From positions 10,422,501 to 10,486,500 of the forward strand of contig OX365945.1 in the NCBI GenBank assembly GCA_947247005.1: a stretch of DNA of 64,000 nucleotides, read 5' to 3'. The translations under genes and the position numbers were made by a program. This document shows positions 1 to 12,271 of the stretch, in pieces. The stretch's first letter is position 1; the number at the start of each line of letters is the position of its first letter. Source of the DNA: Spisula solida (Eukaryota; Mollusca; Bivalvia; Venerida; Mactridae). The notes below the pieces were generated by a model. That model was given only the letters and a program-made list of their open reading frames with translations, was not told where the DNA came from and did no database searches.

Positions 1-431
1 ACAACCTCAGAATAATATTAATGCTTCTGTTTTGTGATGCCCATTTTGAGTCCCGCCTTTCATGGTAATTACCTCAAAGACAATATTTGAGATGATATTT
101 GGCTAAAATTGAGATGCTTCATAAGTTCGGGGATTTCGTCTCGACAGCAGCGACGGTCGTTCTAGAGTGTACCGTCATATTGGTGAACGGAGGTAGTGTC
201 ATAGTGGGGGGGGGGGGGGGGGGTTATCTCATCCCGTGGCAGAACAGCAGCTGCTGCTCTAACTTGCGGTTGTGGGTGGCACACACACAGGCAGCGGTTT
301 ACCTAATATGACGTCCTTCCATTCACTGTACAGCAATGTAACATCACGCTGCATCAGGTCATCACATACTTCCTAATCAAGAACGATGTGGATGTACTGC
401 CGTGGTTTGCGTATTATATTATGTATTTTGT

Positions 432-629
432 TTACTGTAAAGTTATCAATATTCGCGGCGGATTAATTTTCCAGGATTTCACGGATGAACTAGATCTAGA
501 TCTAGATCGCGAAATTAAATCATCAAATTACGCAACAAGAGGTGTTTCTATCAATAGTTTACATCCACGAATCACCAACTTTCCACAATCCACGAAATTT
601 AATACTCCTGAAAGTTAATGATTGACAGC
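432..629. repeat. MITE family A, copy 1
   Basis: Diverged member of the family with TACTGTAAAATCAT ends and internal TTCGTGG/CCACGAAATTTAAT blocks; here TTACTGTAAAGTTATCAAT at the left and CCACGAAATTTAATACTCC near the right. The only notable element in 1-1706. Confidence 0.5.
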
Positions 630-1706
630 ATTGTATTTGATAGTAAGTTATAAACGGTATCATGATAATGACGGGTTAATATAATACATGTAACACGGAA
701 TGCAACATTATAATAATAAATATTTTATTAACGATACAATACATGTTCGGTATAATAACGTATAGCGTGAATAAACACTCAAAACTTTTCCGAATTGTTT
801 AGTTAAAACGTTCCTTTTATTTACTACATGTATATACATATATAACACGTGCTACATAGAGTAAATGTGCAATGCCGTGCATTATACAAATTATTGACTG
901 GGTTTGTTGTTTCACATATTTATGAATTTTGTGCTGGGTATACCCAGTCTTCCCAGTGCACATCAAATGAGAAGACTTCACCAGACAGTGCCTTCCAGCA
1001 GACGATATCAAAGGAAACATCGCCTTACAAACCACTAGAACATCATCTTATGCAAAAGAGGAGACAGCGTTGTGTACATTCTATCTGTTAGTGTTAATTC
1101 AATGTAAAGCCATAATGCGAACATTATGTGGAATTAACTTCCACCAATACTAACTTGCTCTCTCACGTGTAATGATGAAATATGATAAATTTCTAAGTTT
1201 CAAATGGTCTAATGTTATTTGTACATTTACACAATTATATCATAATTATGTAGTATTAAAAAACGTAGGCCTTTTAAGTAAATCATAATGTACACCGGAA
1301 GTGAGATACTCACCACATAAAATAATAATTATGGATAATTACACGGATGTATACTTTTATCTCATGGCTTTCATTGTATCCGGGTTAAAAGGGCGGAGCG
1401 ATTCGTGATAGATCCTCTTTTTACATTCTAGCGAGAAATAGAAATTGTCATGGAAATCTGACATGGAAGGCAACACACAACAGAAACAGAATGGACACAA
1501 AATCGAGTTTGAGGTCAAAATACCACACTTATGCTAGTAATGCGAAAAGTCGTTAGAAGTAAAACAGAGTTATTACAAAACTCAAGTTGGATGATAAATT
1601 CCTAGTGTCTAAATTAGTGTCAAATCAAGTTTCTATCGAATTTGGTCTACATTTACATCGACGATTTCAAAGTTCGTCTCGTCACTCGAAACGTCAATGG
1701 CAATTA

Positions 1707-3515
1707 TCATCGGACGGGATCTTTGATTTTAAACAGCTTTATCATCTTGGAACATTTGACGGCATTTGTAACAGCTAAAAGCTTGAACTCCTTTGATACA
1801 CAAATACTACGGCAGTTTTCCATGTCGGCAAGAAAAGACGCCAATATACGACCTGACGATGAAATCTGGACGATGCGGTCAACTGTAGCCACCAAGATAG
1901 TATTTGAAGGACATATCGCAACTGATCTAGGCTGCACAATCATTTCATCGCGAACAATGAGGCTTACACCTGTTTGCATATCATAAATCACTACAACATT
2001 ATCTTCCGCGTGAAGCAGTACCAACTTTTCACTCAAATTATTTTTTATGTAAGCACAAGCACTTTCGTCGATTCCGTAGGCCTTGTCCGAAAAGTTCAGG
2101 TCAAAGTCACTCACCTGACCTACTACTGAAACACTACGCACGGGTTTATTGCCGTTGATGGTTGTCATGACGAAGGTGTTGTCATCCTTGACACAAATTG
2201 AAGAAAACTGTTCTGGTAGGGGGACTTTGCGAATAAAAGTTATCAAGTTCATTTTATCAACAAAAAAGAAGTACATTTCTAGACACGAAACGCTTGCAAA
2301 GAATATAGCAACCTCGTCTCCGATCACGGCGATCGCTGTGGGATGAGCGGGTAGTTTGTACGATGTTAGCTTTTTTAAATCTGTTCCAAACACTTTAAGT
2401 TTGTCGTTTTTGTTGTCAACAGCAACCAAACGCCCATCCGTCAGAAAGTCCATTCCGGTGAATAATGGCTCCTTGGATTCATTTCGTTCTTGTGTTACTA
2501 CGGTGGAGTCCACGAAATCGAGTATAATTGGTAATTCGTCTTCAAATGGTCGAACATCTAGGAGTTTTGTTTTCAGTTGCACGTATCCAGGCAGAACCCG
2601 CTTCTCTATTAAATCTCCAAGGGCAACTTTCTTCTTTATAACCAATTCTATCTCCATACTTTTCAGTTTTGAAAGATCCTTAGCAGATTTCTCCAAACTG
2701 GTTTGTATAAAGTGCTGTATCTGATTATTAACAATGAAAATCTGTTCTGGTGTCCCAAACTGACCCACATTGTCAATGGTTTCGATGCATTCACCCATTG
2801 TGTCCACTAGTTTATTACACCGATCTAAGTTGAGTTTCGTGTTTACATTGGTAGATTTCATTAACGTGCTCGAGCCACTTTTAGCAGATTTCAATAACTG
2901 ATCAAACGTACTGTTTACATCAGCCCTGGCTGCGTTGATTTTCTTCGGCAATTGCTGTATACTTTCAAGGAATGTTTGTTCAGCTGTCTCCCAATGGTCA
3001 GCCGCCAATTGTGCTTTTTCTTTGAGTCTGGTGGTCATAGCTCGAATCGTGGAATTCGGGGTCTTCAGATTTGCTGCAATAGTTCGTATTTCTATCACCC
3101 GTTTACATCTCCTATGTTTTACCACTACACACGAGGAGCAAGCTATACTATCACAATCTTTGCAATAGAATTCCATCGGTTTATCATGCTCTTTGCATTC
3201 GTCATAACCTTTCATATCTAGCTTGTCATTATTATTCCCGGCTTCGTGCGCCGCCATCAAGCAGTGTCCTTTCATAGAATCAAAATATGTATGCGCTAGT
3301 GAACAGTCTGTACATTGGTACTGACTACATTCCCTGCAAAACTTCACGGCTGTTGATTTCTTACCCCTTCTCTCGCATGGTTTACACAATTTGATACAGT
3401 TAACATACACCCGTTCTAAAACATCATCATTGCTTCCAGACACTTCTAATTTCTTATCACGTTCTGTTGCTTCTAAATCGCGCAGATCTTCAGTCGAATA
3501 TCCCCCTTCTGCCAT
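1707..3515 (-). CDS. B-box (TRIM-type) protein with coiled coil and C-terminal propeller-like region, intronless
   Basis: A single uninterrupted frame of 602 residues, ATG to stop. Two zinc-binding B-boxes are visible: B-box1 at about residues 44-84 (C44, C47, C60, C63, C68, C71, H75, H84) and B-box2 at about 107-137 (C107, H110, C118, C121, C126, C129, H134, with C137 where a His is common). No RING precedes them, so ubiquitin ligase activity cannot be assumed. Residues 150-330 are helical and coiled-coil-like. From about 345 to the end there are repeated hydrophobic beta strands with NHL-like spacing (for example FLTDGRLVAVDNKNDKLKVF), suggesting a beta-propeller for ligand or RNA/protein binding. 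This arrangement is that of the TRIM2/3/45/56/71-like proteins greatly expanded in bivalves, often intronless and often linked to innate immunity; that role is inference here. The start lies ahead of an acidic leader, and no better upstream ATG is in frame. Confidence 0.9.
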   Translation of the reverse strand: MAEGGYSTEDLRDLEATERDKKLEVSGSNDDVLERVYVNCIKLCKPCERRGKKSTAVKFCRECSQYQCTDCSLAHTYFDSMKGHCLMAAHEAGNNNDKLDMKGYDECKEHDKPMEFYCKDCDSIACSSCVVVKHRRCKRVIEIRTIAANLKTPNSTIRAMTTRLKEKAQLAADHWETAEQTFLESIQQLPKKINAARADVNSTFDQLLKSAKSGSSTLMKSTNVNTKLNLDRCNKLVDTMGECIETIDNVGQFGTPEQIFIVNNQIQHFIQTSLEKSAKDLSKLKSMEIELVIKKKVALGDLIEKRVLPGYVQLKTKLLDVRPFEDELPIILDFVDSTVVTQERNESKEPLFTGMDFLTDGRLVAVDNKNDKLKVFGTDLKKLTSYKLPAHPTAIAVIGDEVAIFFASVSCLEMYFFFVDKMNLITFIRKVPLPEQFSSICVKDDNTFVMTTINGNKPVRSVSVVGQVSDFDLNFSDKAYGIDESACAYIKNNLSEKLVLLHAEDNVVVIYDMQTGVSLIVRDEMIVQPRSVAICPSNTILVATVDRIVQISSSGRILASFLADMENCRSICVSKEFKLLAVTNAVKCSKMIKLFKIKDPVR

Positions 3516-5279
3516 ATTTCCTCACCCAAGTTCTGACGTGAATTGAAACAGCTACAACGAACCTTAGTGTAACATCTGATGGTATATTGATATCTGATTT
3601 TGTACCATGTATGTTTTCTCCATTATGGCGGTTTTCTTCGCCATTTAAGTATTGTTTATTAATATGTTCAAGTGTTTATCAAGAGATGTTGTGTCCGGTT
3701 GTATTAAGTAGATCTATTTGAAAGTAAGTTTCACCACATTAGATCATTATCTAGTAAATGTACTAATTTTATTTCGACGAACGTGTATATTATGTATTGT
3801 TCAAAACTGTATTGTTTGTGAAATGATAAGTTTATGCATGTTGCACGAAATAATAGCCATAGTACTAAATGAGCAATATCGTTCATGAATAATGCCGTTT
3901 GTAAATATTCAATATTGCAATGACACACGAAGGGACCACTGAAGTTGATAAAGACGTGGTGTGAAGCATAGCAATATTTGTGAATAAAGTTCCACAACTT
4001 ACTCTTTACGCCTCTTTCATGATGTTATCTATTGTCACATGCTAGTAGTTGTCATGTTTCAAATTGTTAATGTGATGTACGTACCATGTAGTGGCGTGAA
4101 TTGATGCATCTTCGAGGGTCGATCGGAAAATTCGTATAATTATGTTGTGAATCGTATTTTATAGCCCATAAGGAATAATACGATCACAATCGTCTATACA
4201 TTATCATATTCTCTTAATACATCACTCAAACGTAATGAAGGTCCAATGTATGGAGCACTTTCCCCACATGGTCAGGTTTTACGTCTGTATTTTCGGATAA
4301 TTCCTCTCACTTTTCACGTGTACACGGCATCACTGTCGACGGCTAGTCTTCTCTTTTATTGCCTTCAATTGGTCTTATAAATGTACACTTTCAATCGTAT
4401 GCGCACATTTTTATCGGTTTCATATTCCCACACAACATTTTGATAACGCTCCTCAACTCAATGTCACTCGTTGACGTCATGACGCTGCTTCCGTTTCATT
4501 GACTGTTCAGATAACACATTGCTAATGTGATAGTGGATGTAGTAAACATTATAATTATTCTATGCAAATTACCCCTTGCCGTTGACGTATTATATTTGCG
4601 TGAATTTTAGCAATCTAGGAGACTTTAAGTGACATTGTTTGAGAACGAAATATGTATAGCAATTTTGGTGTGCACCGACCACGTGTTGCACGTTGCCAAT
4701 GGTACCGTTAATAATCGCATTGGTTGGTGGATTTTTATTCCGTTCTATAATTCAACTGCGATCCAGTTGATCGTCTTTATACCAGTAGTTAAGTTTCATC
4801 AATAATTAACTAAAATAAATAATTTATAAGCAATTTACTAGTACATGTGTATATGAACTTCGCGACCACCCTGGTATATACTAATTTTTATTTTGTCTGT
4901 GGTATGACACATGGTGCAAACCACAGACGCTGTACATATAGCTATCAGTTTGGTTGTTTAAAAACAATGTTTTTAATGTACATGCACACGCATGGGTTAC
5001 TAGAGATGTTCTATAATATTTATACAGCTGGTATGAAGAAGATTTTCATGGGCTATATTTGAAGTTACTGAATGTTTCTTTGCTCTGGCATCACAGTCTT
5101 ATTGTTGCCATATTGCTTTGCAAATAGAAACAGTATGATTCCAAAGCACCACTGACATAACAAATACAACTTAAAAGTAACAAGGAAAATCAAGAAGCTT
5201 TTTTAAAACTTTATATAACTGATTTTCAAAGTGAAAATATTATTACAGCAATCAATAGTTTGCCCAATATTGCGAAATA
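3516..5279. other. No feature recognised
   Basis: Upstream flank of the B-box gene. AT-rich, with no convincing exon, repeat family or RNA gene; the promoter could not be placed. Confidence 0.5.
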
Positions 5280-5940
5280 TGATGGTCACAATATTAAATA
5301 CAAGAAAAAAAACAAATGCGGAAACTCCAATGAAAAACAGATTTTCCAACAAAGGCCATAACTCTGCTGACATTTGATTACAGTAAAACCTAAATATAGG
5401 TGCACTATTTTACATGTTGATAAACATTCCAGTAAAGTTTCATGACTGTTATAAGTTAAAGTTGATTTACAGGTACATTTGACACATAAGATCACATTCC
5501 CCGGATGTCCAGTCACCCACTTGTCTACTGGATTACCATTTAAACAAGTAATTAAGAATTGGAAGCAATACAGAAGTCCCCTACCGGTTTAAGGCCTTTT
5601 TCAATGTTTCTGTTGCCATAGACGTGCATTATCCCCTTATTGCCCCCTATCCACATATCAAGTTTCATAAACCTAGCTTGGAATCTGTTTGAGTTATGGC
5701 AGGATCCAGATTTGGGCATATTTTCACTCTTTCTGTTGCCATAGCAACCACAATTTTTGTCAGAATCAAAATATTTTTAGACGTGCATTATCACTTATTG
5801 CCCCCTATCCACATATCAAGTTTCATAAACCTAGCTTGGAAACTGTTTGAGTTATGTCAGGATCCAGATTGTTTGACGGACTGACTGACGGACTGAGGGC
5901 AAACCTATAGTCCCAGGGACTAACAATCTTGTTTGTTTCC
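5280..5940 (+). repeat. Repeat family I, copy 1
   Basis: Contains GGCCATAACTCTGC and two direct copies of GCCCCCTATCCACATATCAA (5641 and 5800), then GACGGACTGACTGACGGACT. The next family begins at AACAAGAG shortly after. Confidence 0.6.
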
Positions 5941-5956
5941 TTTGGAAAACCAAATT

Positions 5957-6302
5957 AACAAGAGATGTTTGTAAAACATGTATGCCCCTATAGCAGCTCA
6001 ATAGCGATGGCAACCTTGACATACTGACCTCAAAATCAATAGGGGTGAGCTAGTGATGGTGTCCAACCAAGTTCGAAGATCTTGGGGCAATCATTCTGGA
6101 GTAATTGATTGGAAACCATTTGATGTATTTATTCATGCTAAAGGTCACAGCAGTACAATAGAGGTCATCTACAGTGGATGACCAACCTCCATGTAAAGTT
6201 TGAAGATCCTCGGTTTGAGCTTACTTGAGTTATCAAACAAAAACCAACAGACATGAGCAAAGCAATATACCCCCAAATCTTGGGGGGGGGGGGGGGCATA
6301 AA
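5957..6302 (+). repeat. Repeat family C, copy 1
   Basis: AACAAGAGATGTTTGTAAAA at the start, GACCTCAAAATCAATAGG inside, poly-G and GGCATAA at the end. Confidence 0.75.
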
Positions 6303-6740
6303 TATAGTATTGCAACAACAGTAGGATAATAGTATTCCTAGTGTACAGTATTTATAAATGAAAACACAACAATCATATAATATATACAGCACAGACTCTA
6401 CACAAATCACATTTTCCAAGAATTTACTTGATAGCACATGTTGTATAATATATATTCTAGAAGAAATAAGATCACAGTTTTGTATATCACATTCTATTTT
6501 ATCCCTATCCTTATCTCTTCCCCACCCATGCCATCTCTACAAAAAGGTTTCAGCATTTCAACACATTCCTAAGTGGATTAATAGACCAAAACATTTTCTG
6601 TTTTTAGCAACAATGACTTTCGAAAGCTTAACAAATGTTGACACAAACTGCCACCCTTTACCAATTAACAGAGGGAATGAATGAACAATAAAGCACAAAT
6701 CACAATAATAGTACAACCTCTTCAGAGCAGCCCCTTATAG

Positions 6741-7251
6741 AACAAGAGCACCGCCTTGCGGGTGCAGACGCTCATCTGATCATTGTCACTGTAAAAAGGC
6801 CCATTACCCTTGCATAAAGTAGGGCAGTGTTATGAGTCTAAATGCTTAAAACAGTGAGGTATTGATGGTAAAAAAAGGGGCAATAACTCTTGCAAATTGC
6901 TGACCAGAGTTATAGGTCACGCTTGACATGATCAGGTATTGATGGTAAATAAGTGTTAAAAGTTTCAAAGCAATAGCCCACATAGTGTATGATAAAAGTG
7001 GACCTAAACACAAAACTTCACCAAGGAATTTTCTGAGTCCACAAAGGGGCAATAACTCACGCAAAATGCAGATCAAAGTTATGGTTCTTGCATGACATGG
7101 TCAGGTAGTGATAGTGAACAAGTGTTGAAAGTTTCAAAGCAATAGCTTTGATAGCTTGTGAAAAAAGTTTACCTAAACACAAAACTTAACCATGTAACGC
7201 TGACCAAGTGATGACAATAACCCATCTTTTTTTAAAAAATCAGATGAGCTA
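6741..7251 (+). repeat. Repeat family D, copy 1
   Basis: ACAAGAGCACCGCCTTGCGG at the start, AATCAGATGAGCTA at the end, two full internal units of about 165 bases (GGGGCAATAACTC...GACATGGTCAGG...GTTTCAAAGCAATAGC). GCTCATCTGA near the start mirrors TCAGATGAGC at the end. Confidence 0.85.
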
Positions 7252-7835
7252 ACAAGAGCTGTCCACGAACAGCGCGCTCCACTATTCGCAGTGCCATGCT
7301 AGGATAGTACAATCATTATATATTCAAAACAAAATGCTTCATAACAGCAGCATTACCCTCTGCTGTGTAGAGGTTGGGGCTTTTAAGTCGAAATAGGGAG
7401 ATAATTTTGACAAAATTCAGGACAGTTACCTATTCATGTGTAGGTCCTCTGGGTCATGAAGGTTAAAAAATAAGCATTTCTAAGTCCAAATCTTCTCCTG
7501 TGTAGGGGTTAGGGTCATGTTGGTGAACAGGTATGCAACGTATCAAAGCAATACATCAATGCACTTTGAAGATATTAGAGGATAAAAATCCTGTACCTAA
7601 AATTAACATTTGCATTTCCAAGCCCAAAAGGGGGCATAATTTCCACAAAATGCTTGATAAAGTTACATACCCCTGTGTAGGGGTTGGGGTCAAGATGGTG
7701 AACACGCATATGCAAAGCAAAATGTGAAAGCACTTTGAAAATATTAGAGGTGAAAAAACCTGTACCTAAACTTTAACATAAGCATAACGCCGATGCGAAC
7801 GCTTGGGTGACTGTGCAATAGCTCCCCTTTTTCTA
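7252..7835 (+). repeat. Repeat family E, copy 1
   Basis: AACAAGAGCTGTCCACGAAC at the start (directly after family D copy 1), CAATAGCTCCCCTTTTT at the end, with internal CTGTGTAGGGGTTGGGGTCA repeats. Confidence 0.7.
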
Positions 7836-8970
7836 CTAATAGTGAAGCTTAAAATAACTTCTCTGTAACAACACCCAAATATTTTACTCCTAAAGTGTGT
7901 TTCTCTACAGTGGTTGCACTGTATATTTAACCAACATCTTGATACAAACACTAACAGTGAATACATTTATTTGACTGTTACATCCTGAATATAATGGCAA
8001 ATAATCAATTTCTTATCAGTATCCTGATAAGAGACTTGTTTAATTTAAATAAATTAACACAACCTTGGATGAGGAGTCTTGTTTTATGCAATATTGGACA
8101 AGAGTGCCGACATGATATTAGCACATAAGGTATTTATAAGATATGTAGACAGAGCAGGCAATGTACAATAGTTAATTTTTTATTATTCAAGGGCTTTAAT
8201 CCTTGCATGCCTGCATGGACTGAGTTAGCTGATTATCAAACTTGTCCATGATATTTATAATAAGACTCATGAATAGTTTTGCCATTTTTGTAGAGGATTA
8301 GAAAAAAATGCTGTAGTTAGGGAGTAGACAATGCAAATTGTTCATAGTTTCAATAATTCAAGGAGCATAATCCATGAAATAATAGAAGAAACAAGCACAC
8401 AGCAAACCAAACAAAACTGTCTTCAACAGAAGTGAAGACAAAAACATGCAATTTAAATGTATGATAAATATGATCAATGTGAACAAAAAACTCAAATCAC
8501 ACAAGAAATTCATCACAGACAGGTCTGTCCCTGAAAACAGGGGACATTATTTATCACAATCTCAGCTCCTGTTTTCAATAAATAAATTATGCTATTACAT
8601 ACAAAACTGTACAGAAAATATGTATAAATCACATCACATTTACAAGAAGCATGGCAATTTCACACAACATAGAAGCTTTCAAATAAGGTCCAAGACTCTG
8701 CAGAAACTTGGCACAGCAAAAACATAAACCCTCATGGACACACTTAAATAGTTTTAGAGATATGTGCCACACTAAAAAATTAGATGCCTTCAAAACAAAT
8801 CATTCATTTTTCTAAACACAAATCAGCACAGGAAATGCATCTTCTTTAACCAAGTCTTCATATTCTTTATCTTTGCTAGGACTTTTTTTTATCGTATGTC
8901 ATCTGAAATGGCAACATGAAGAAAGTTATTTTGCATCTTTAACATCATATACCATGAAAAGAATACCATA
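7836..8970. other. No secure gene; weak candidate terminal exon near 8889-8902
   Basis: The minus strand at 8904 has a fair acceptor (TTGCCATTTCAG) with the phase needed by exon 15 of the YSR-motif gene; it would add Asp-Asp-Ile-Arg and a TAA. Otherwise AT-rich without repeats I could name. This is the only clue to the gene's 3' end. Confidence 0.2.
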
Positions 8971-9243
8971 ACAAGACTGCGTTCAATAAACGCTTATGCC
9001 CCCTGTGGAAGCCTTGTCCATAAATAAGTCTAAGTTCAAAATTAGGTCAAGGTGAAGGTCAAAATGGGGTTAGGTGATACTGGCGTGTGGAGAGTGTTCA
9101 TACACAACATCCATGCAAGTATAAAAGCTTTGTAGCAAGCCATAATAATGCTAGAAGAAACGGTAAATTTGGGTTAACCAGGACGGACGGACGAATGAAC
9201 GAACGGACGAACGAACAGACGGACAGGTGAATCACTATAATAA
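8971..9243 (+). repeat. Repeat family B, copy 1
   Basis: ACAAGACTGCGTTCAATAAA ... GGACGGACGGAC tract ... AATCACTATA. The last about 40 bases (CTCCCGATCTATCGAT...GGGGGCATAA) are missing and family C follows directly. Confidence 0.8.
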
Positions 9244-9246
9244 ACC

Positions 9247-9665
9247 AGAGATGTTTGTAAAACATGTATGCCCCCATGGCAGCCCAATAGTCATAAATGG
9301 TGAAGGTAGCAGTGATCTTCACATTTGACCTACATTTGTACTGACCTCAAAATCAATAGTGGTCATCTACTGTTGCTGACCAACCTCCATGTAATGTTTG
9401 AAGATCCTAGGGCAAAGCGTTCTTGAGTTCTTGAACGGAAACCATTTAAATAGTCAGAAATGGTAAAGGTCACAGTGACCTTGACATACAGACCCCAAAA
9501 TCAATAGGGGTCATTTACTATTGATGACCAACCTCAAAGTAGATCCTAGATCAAAGCGTTATTGAGTTATTGAACGAAAACCATTTCATATGACAGACTG
9601 ACCGACCGATAGACAGACATGTGCAAAGCAATATACCCCTCATCAAAGATGGTGGGGGTATAATA
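9247..9665 (+). repeat. Repeat family C, copy 2
   Basis: Starts directly after family B copy 1; two internal CAAAATCAATAG...GGTCAT units; ends in a GGTGGGGGTATAA. Confidence 0.75.
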
Positions 9666-9668
9666 ATT

Positions 9669-10201
9669 AACAAGAGCACTGCCTTGCGGGTCTAGAAGCT
9701 CATCTGATCATTGTCACTGTAAAAAAGGCCCATTACCCTTGCATAAAGTAGGGCAGTGTTATGAGTCTTGCTTAAAAAGTGAGGAATTGATGGTGGAAAA
9801 AAGGGGCAATAACTCTTGCAACATGCTGATCAGAGTTATGGGTCATGCTTGACATGGTCAGGTATTGATGGTGAATAAGTGTTGAAAGTTTCAAAGCAAT
9901 AACTCTGATAGTTTAGGAGAAAGTGGACCTAAATGCAAAACTTAACCAAGGCATTTTACCAAGGCATTTTTTTTTTTAAGTCCAAAAAGGGGCATAATTC
10001 TTACAAAATGCAGATCAGAGTTATGGGTCTTGCTTTACAGGCTCAGGTATTGATGGTGAAAAAGTGTTGTAAGTTTCAAAGCAATAGCTTTGATAGTTCA
10101 TGAAAAAAAGTTTACCTAAACACAAAACTTAACCATGCAACGCCGACGCCAATCAAGTGATGACAATAACTCATCTTTTTCTCAAAAATCAGATGAGCTA
10201 A
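9669..10201 (+). repeat. Repeat family D, copy 2
   Basis: Same ends as copy 1 and two internal units. Confidence 0.85.
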
Positions 10202-10505
10202 AAACTGAATGTTTTGCATTCAATACATTAAGCTTCCTATTATGTGTATATATAAAGTCATGACCAACAATCAACACAAGGATATAAAATACAAGTAGCC
10301 TACCAGTACGAACAGTATAATAGTTTCATGTTACTATAGTTACAGATTCAAGTTATCTGATCAAACTACTGTGAATACAACAGTATTATATTTTGAGTGA
10401 TACACACCATTGAATTCATATGACAAAAAAATTTCATTCCAGAGCTTTGTCTAATAAACATAATAAAATTTATAATTAATACAATTAACTTTCTCTTATG
10501 CAGCA

Positions 10506-10806
10506 GTAAATTGAAACCACGCTCCCACCCCGGGGAAGGGTGGGGGATAGCACAGGAACAGTCGCACGTTTTTGCCTTTCCAATGTCACTGCCCTGCACG
10601 TGCAGGGCTTTTATTTTGCGCCAAAAGAGCAGGGAAATATAGCTGTGAATTTAATAACCGTGAGGATTAGGGCGGGGCAAATGCGGGGATTTTACCATCT
10701 TTACGGCACTGGGGAGCAGGGATTTTACCAGGGGTTTGAAAAGGCAAAAGTAAAAATCCCTGCCTTTCGCCGGGGGGGGGGGGGGGGGGCATGGTTTCAA
10801 TTGACT
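10506..10806. mobile_element. GC-rich MITE with TTGAAACCA ends
   Basis: Ends ATTGAAACCACGCTCCC and GGGCATGGTTTCAATT are inverted. The interior has a GTGCAGGG hairpin and a long poly-G run (10772-10789). Confidence 0.55.
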
Positions 10807-10951
10807 GGTACATTACAGTAACAGGTTACCAATAAATAGTATAATGGACAACTAATAGTCACAGTTTCTAACAAAGAGATAAAAATTGAGAGCTAACATG
10901 GCTGCATGTCGCTCATCTGAGAAATACGCAGAGTCAACTAAATCTCAAGAC

Positions 10952-11171
10952 TACTGTAAAATCATTATTTTTCAAGGGAGTTGAATTTTTTTTAATTTTG
11001 TTGTTGCACTTGACCACGAAATTTAATCCTCACAATTAAACAACCTCCAAGATGCAGTATATAGGATTACCCTTGCAAGCTTGGTAATACACGCATCTAC
11101 AACCCCGCGTAAATGCATTTTTATCAAATCCACAAAATTAAAATACCCGCCAAATATGTGATTTTACAGTA
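10952..11171. repeat. MITE family A, copy 2
   Basis: TACTGTAAAATCATTATTTT at the left and ATATGTGATTTTACAGTA at the right, internal CCACGAAATTTAATCC. Confidence 0.65.
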
Positions 11172-11404
11172 TTCAAGCTTGACTGATATGTAAATCTAAC
11201 TTGTTGTTTCAAGGCATTCATACGAATACATTTTGTACATGTAGTTCGAGCATAATTAGAAACAAATTACCCCTAATTACCTAATCAGGGTTGTCAACAG
11301 GGGCAAATTAAAAATCAGGAAAATCGTATGTGGCCGACCTTTTTTTGCTAAACAAGTGGCCTTCAATGGTACTGTTTCCTTAATTAACTCAGTTTTTATT
11401 GAAA

Positions 11405-11683
11405 ACAAGACTGCGTTCAATAAACACTTATGCTCCCTGTGGAAGCCTTGTCCATAAATAAGTCTAAGTCCAAAATTAGGTCAAGGTGAAGGCCAAAATG
11501 GGGTTAGGTGATACTGGCGTGTGGAGAGTGTTCATACACAACATCCATGCAAGTATGAAAGCTTTGTAGCAAGCCATATTAATGCTAGAAGAAACGGTCA
11601 ATTTGGGTTAACCAGGACGGACGGACAAACGGACGGACAGGTGAATCACTATATGCCTCCCCATCTATCGATAGGGGGGCATA
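11405..11683 (+). repeat. Repeat family B, copy 2
   Basis: Full-length: ACAAGACTGCGTTCAATAAA at the start, GGGGGGCATAA at the end; a TTATGCYCCC near the start mirrors the end. Confidence 0.85.
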
Positions 11684-11911
11684 AAAACTCAGTTAAATCA
11701 AAGTCCAGGGAACCTGAGGTATTACTTGATTTTAAAGATTACTTTATATCAAGCAATTAAAGGCGTTGGCCGAGAACTTAAAAGTTCAATTCACTGGTAA
11801 TCACTACAAGCAGAAATTTGCTTTATTGGAGTTTTTTGGTAGTTAATTAAACCGTATATTAAAACATAACTATCTAAAAGTGAAGTAAACATAGTACTGT
11901 CAACATGGACA

Positions 11912-12271
11912 ATAAGAGCTGTCCCTGCACAGCCCCCTCTACTTTCTCAGTGCCATGCTTGGATATATATATACATGGTATAATCAAGGCAATAATATTA
12001 ATATACATTTCAACACAAAATAATTATTAGACACAGTTTCCATTCTTTTGTGTATTAAGGTTGGAATCATGATGAAGAACAAGTGTGCATAGTATCACAG
12101 TAGTATGCCAAACGTATATGAAAACATTTTGATATGAATTTCTAATTCGAAAAGAGCAGATATTTAAGACTAAATTCTTGATCAAGTTACTTATTCCTGT
12201 TCATGAAATATACTTCAACAAGAAGCAGTCACAGACAGCCATATCCCCTGCTGAAGGGAAATAATTGGGCA
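11912..12271 (+). repeat. Repeat family E, copy 2 (partial)
   Basis: AATAAGAGCTGTCCCTGCAC and CAGTGCCATGCTTGGATA match copy 1; truncated where family D copy 3 begins. Confidence 0.65.

Noticed and set aside
8812..8885. Minus frame SPSKDKEYEDLVKEDAFPVLIC and stop as a terminal exon of the YSR-motif gene
   Set aside because: The frame has a TGA just before it and the acceptor that would avoid it (TCCTAG) has a purine-rich tract; the phase-compatible frame from 8902 stops after four codons instead.
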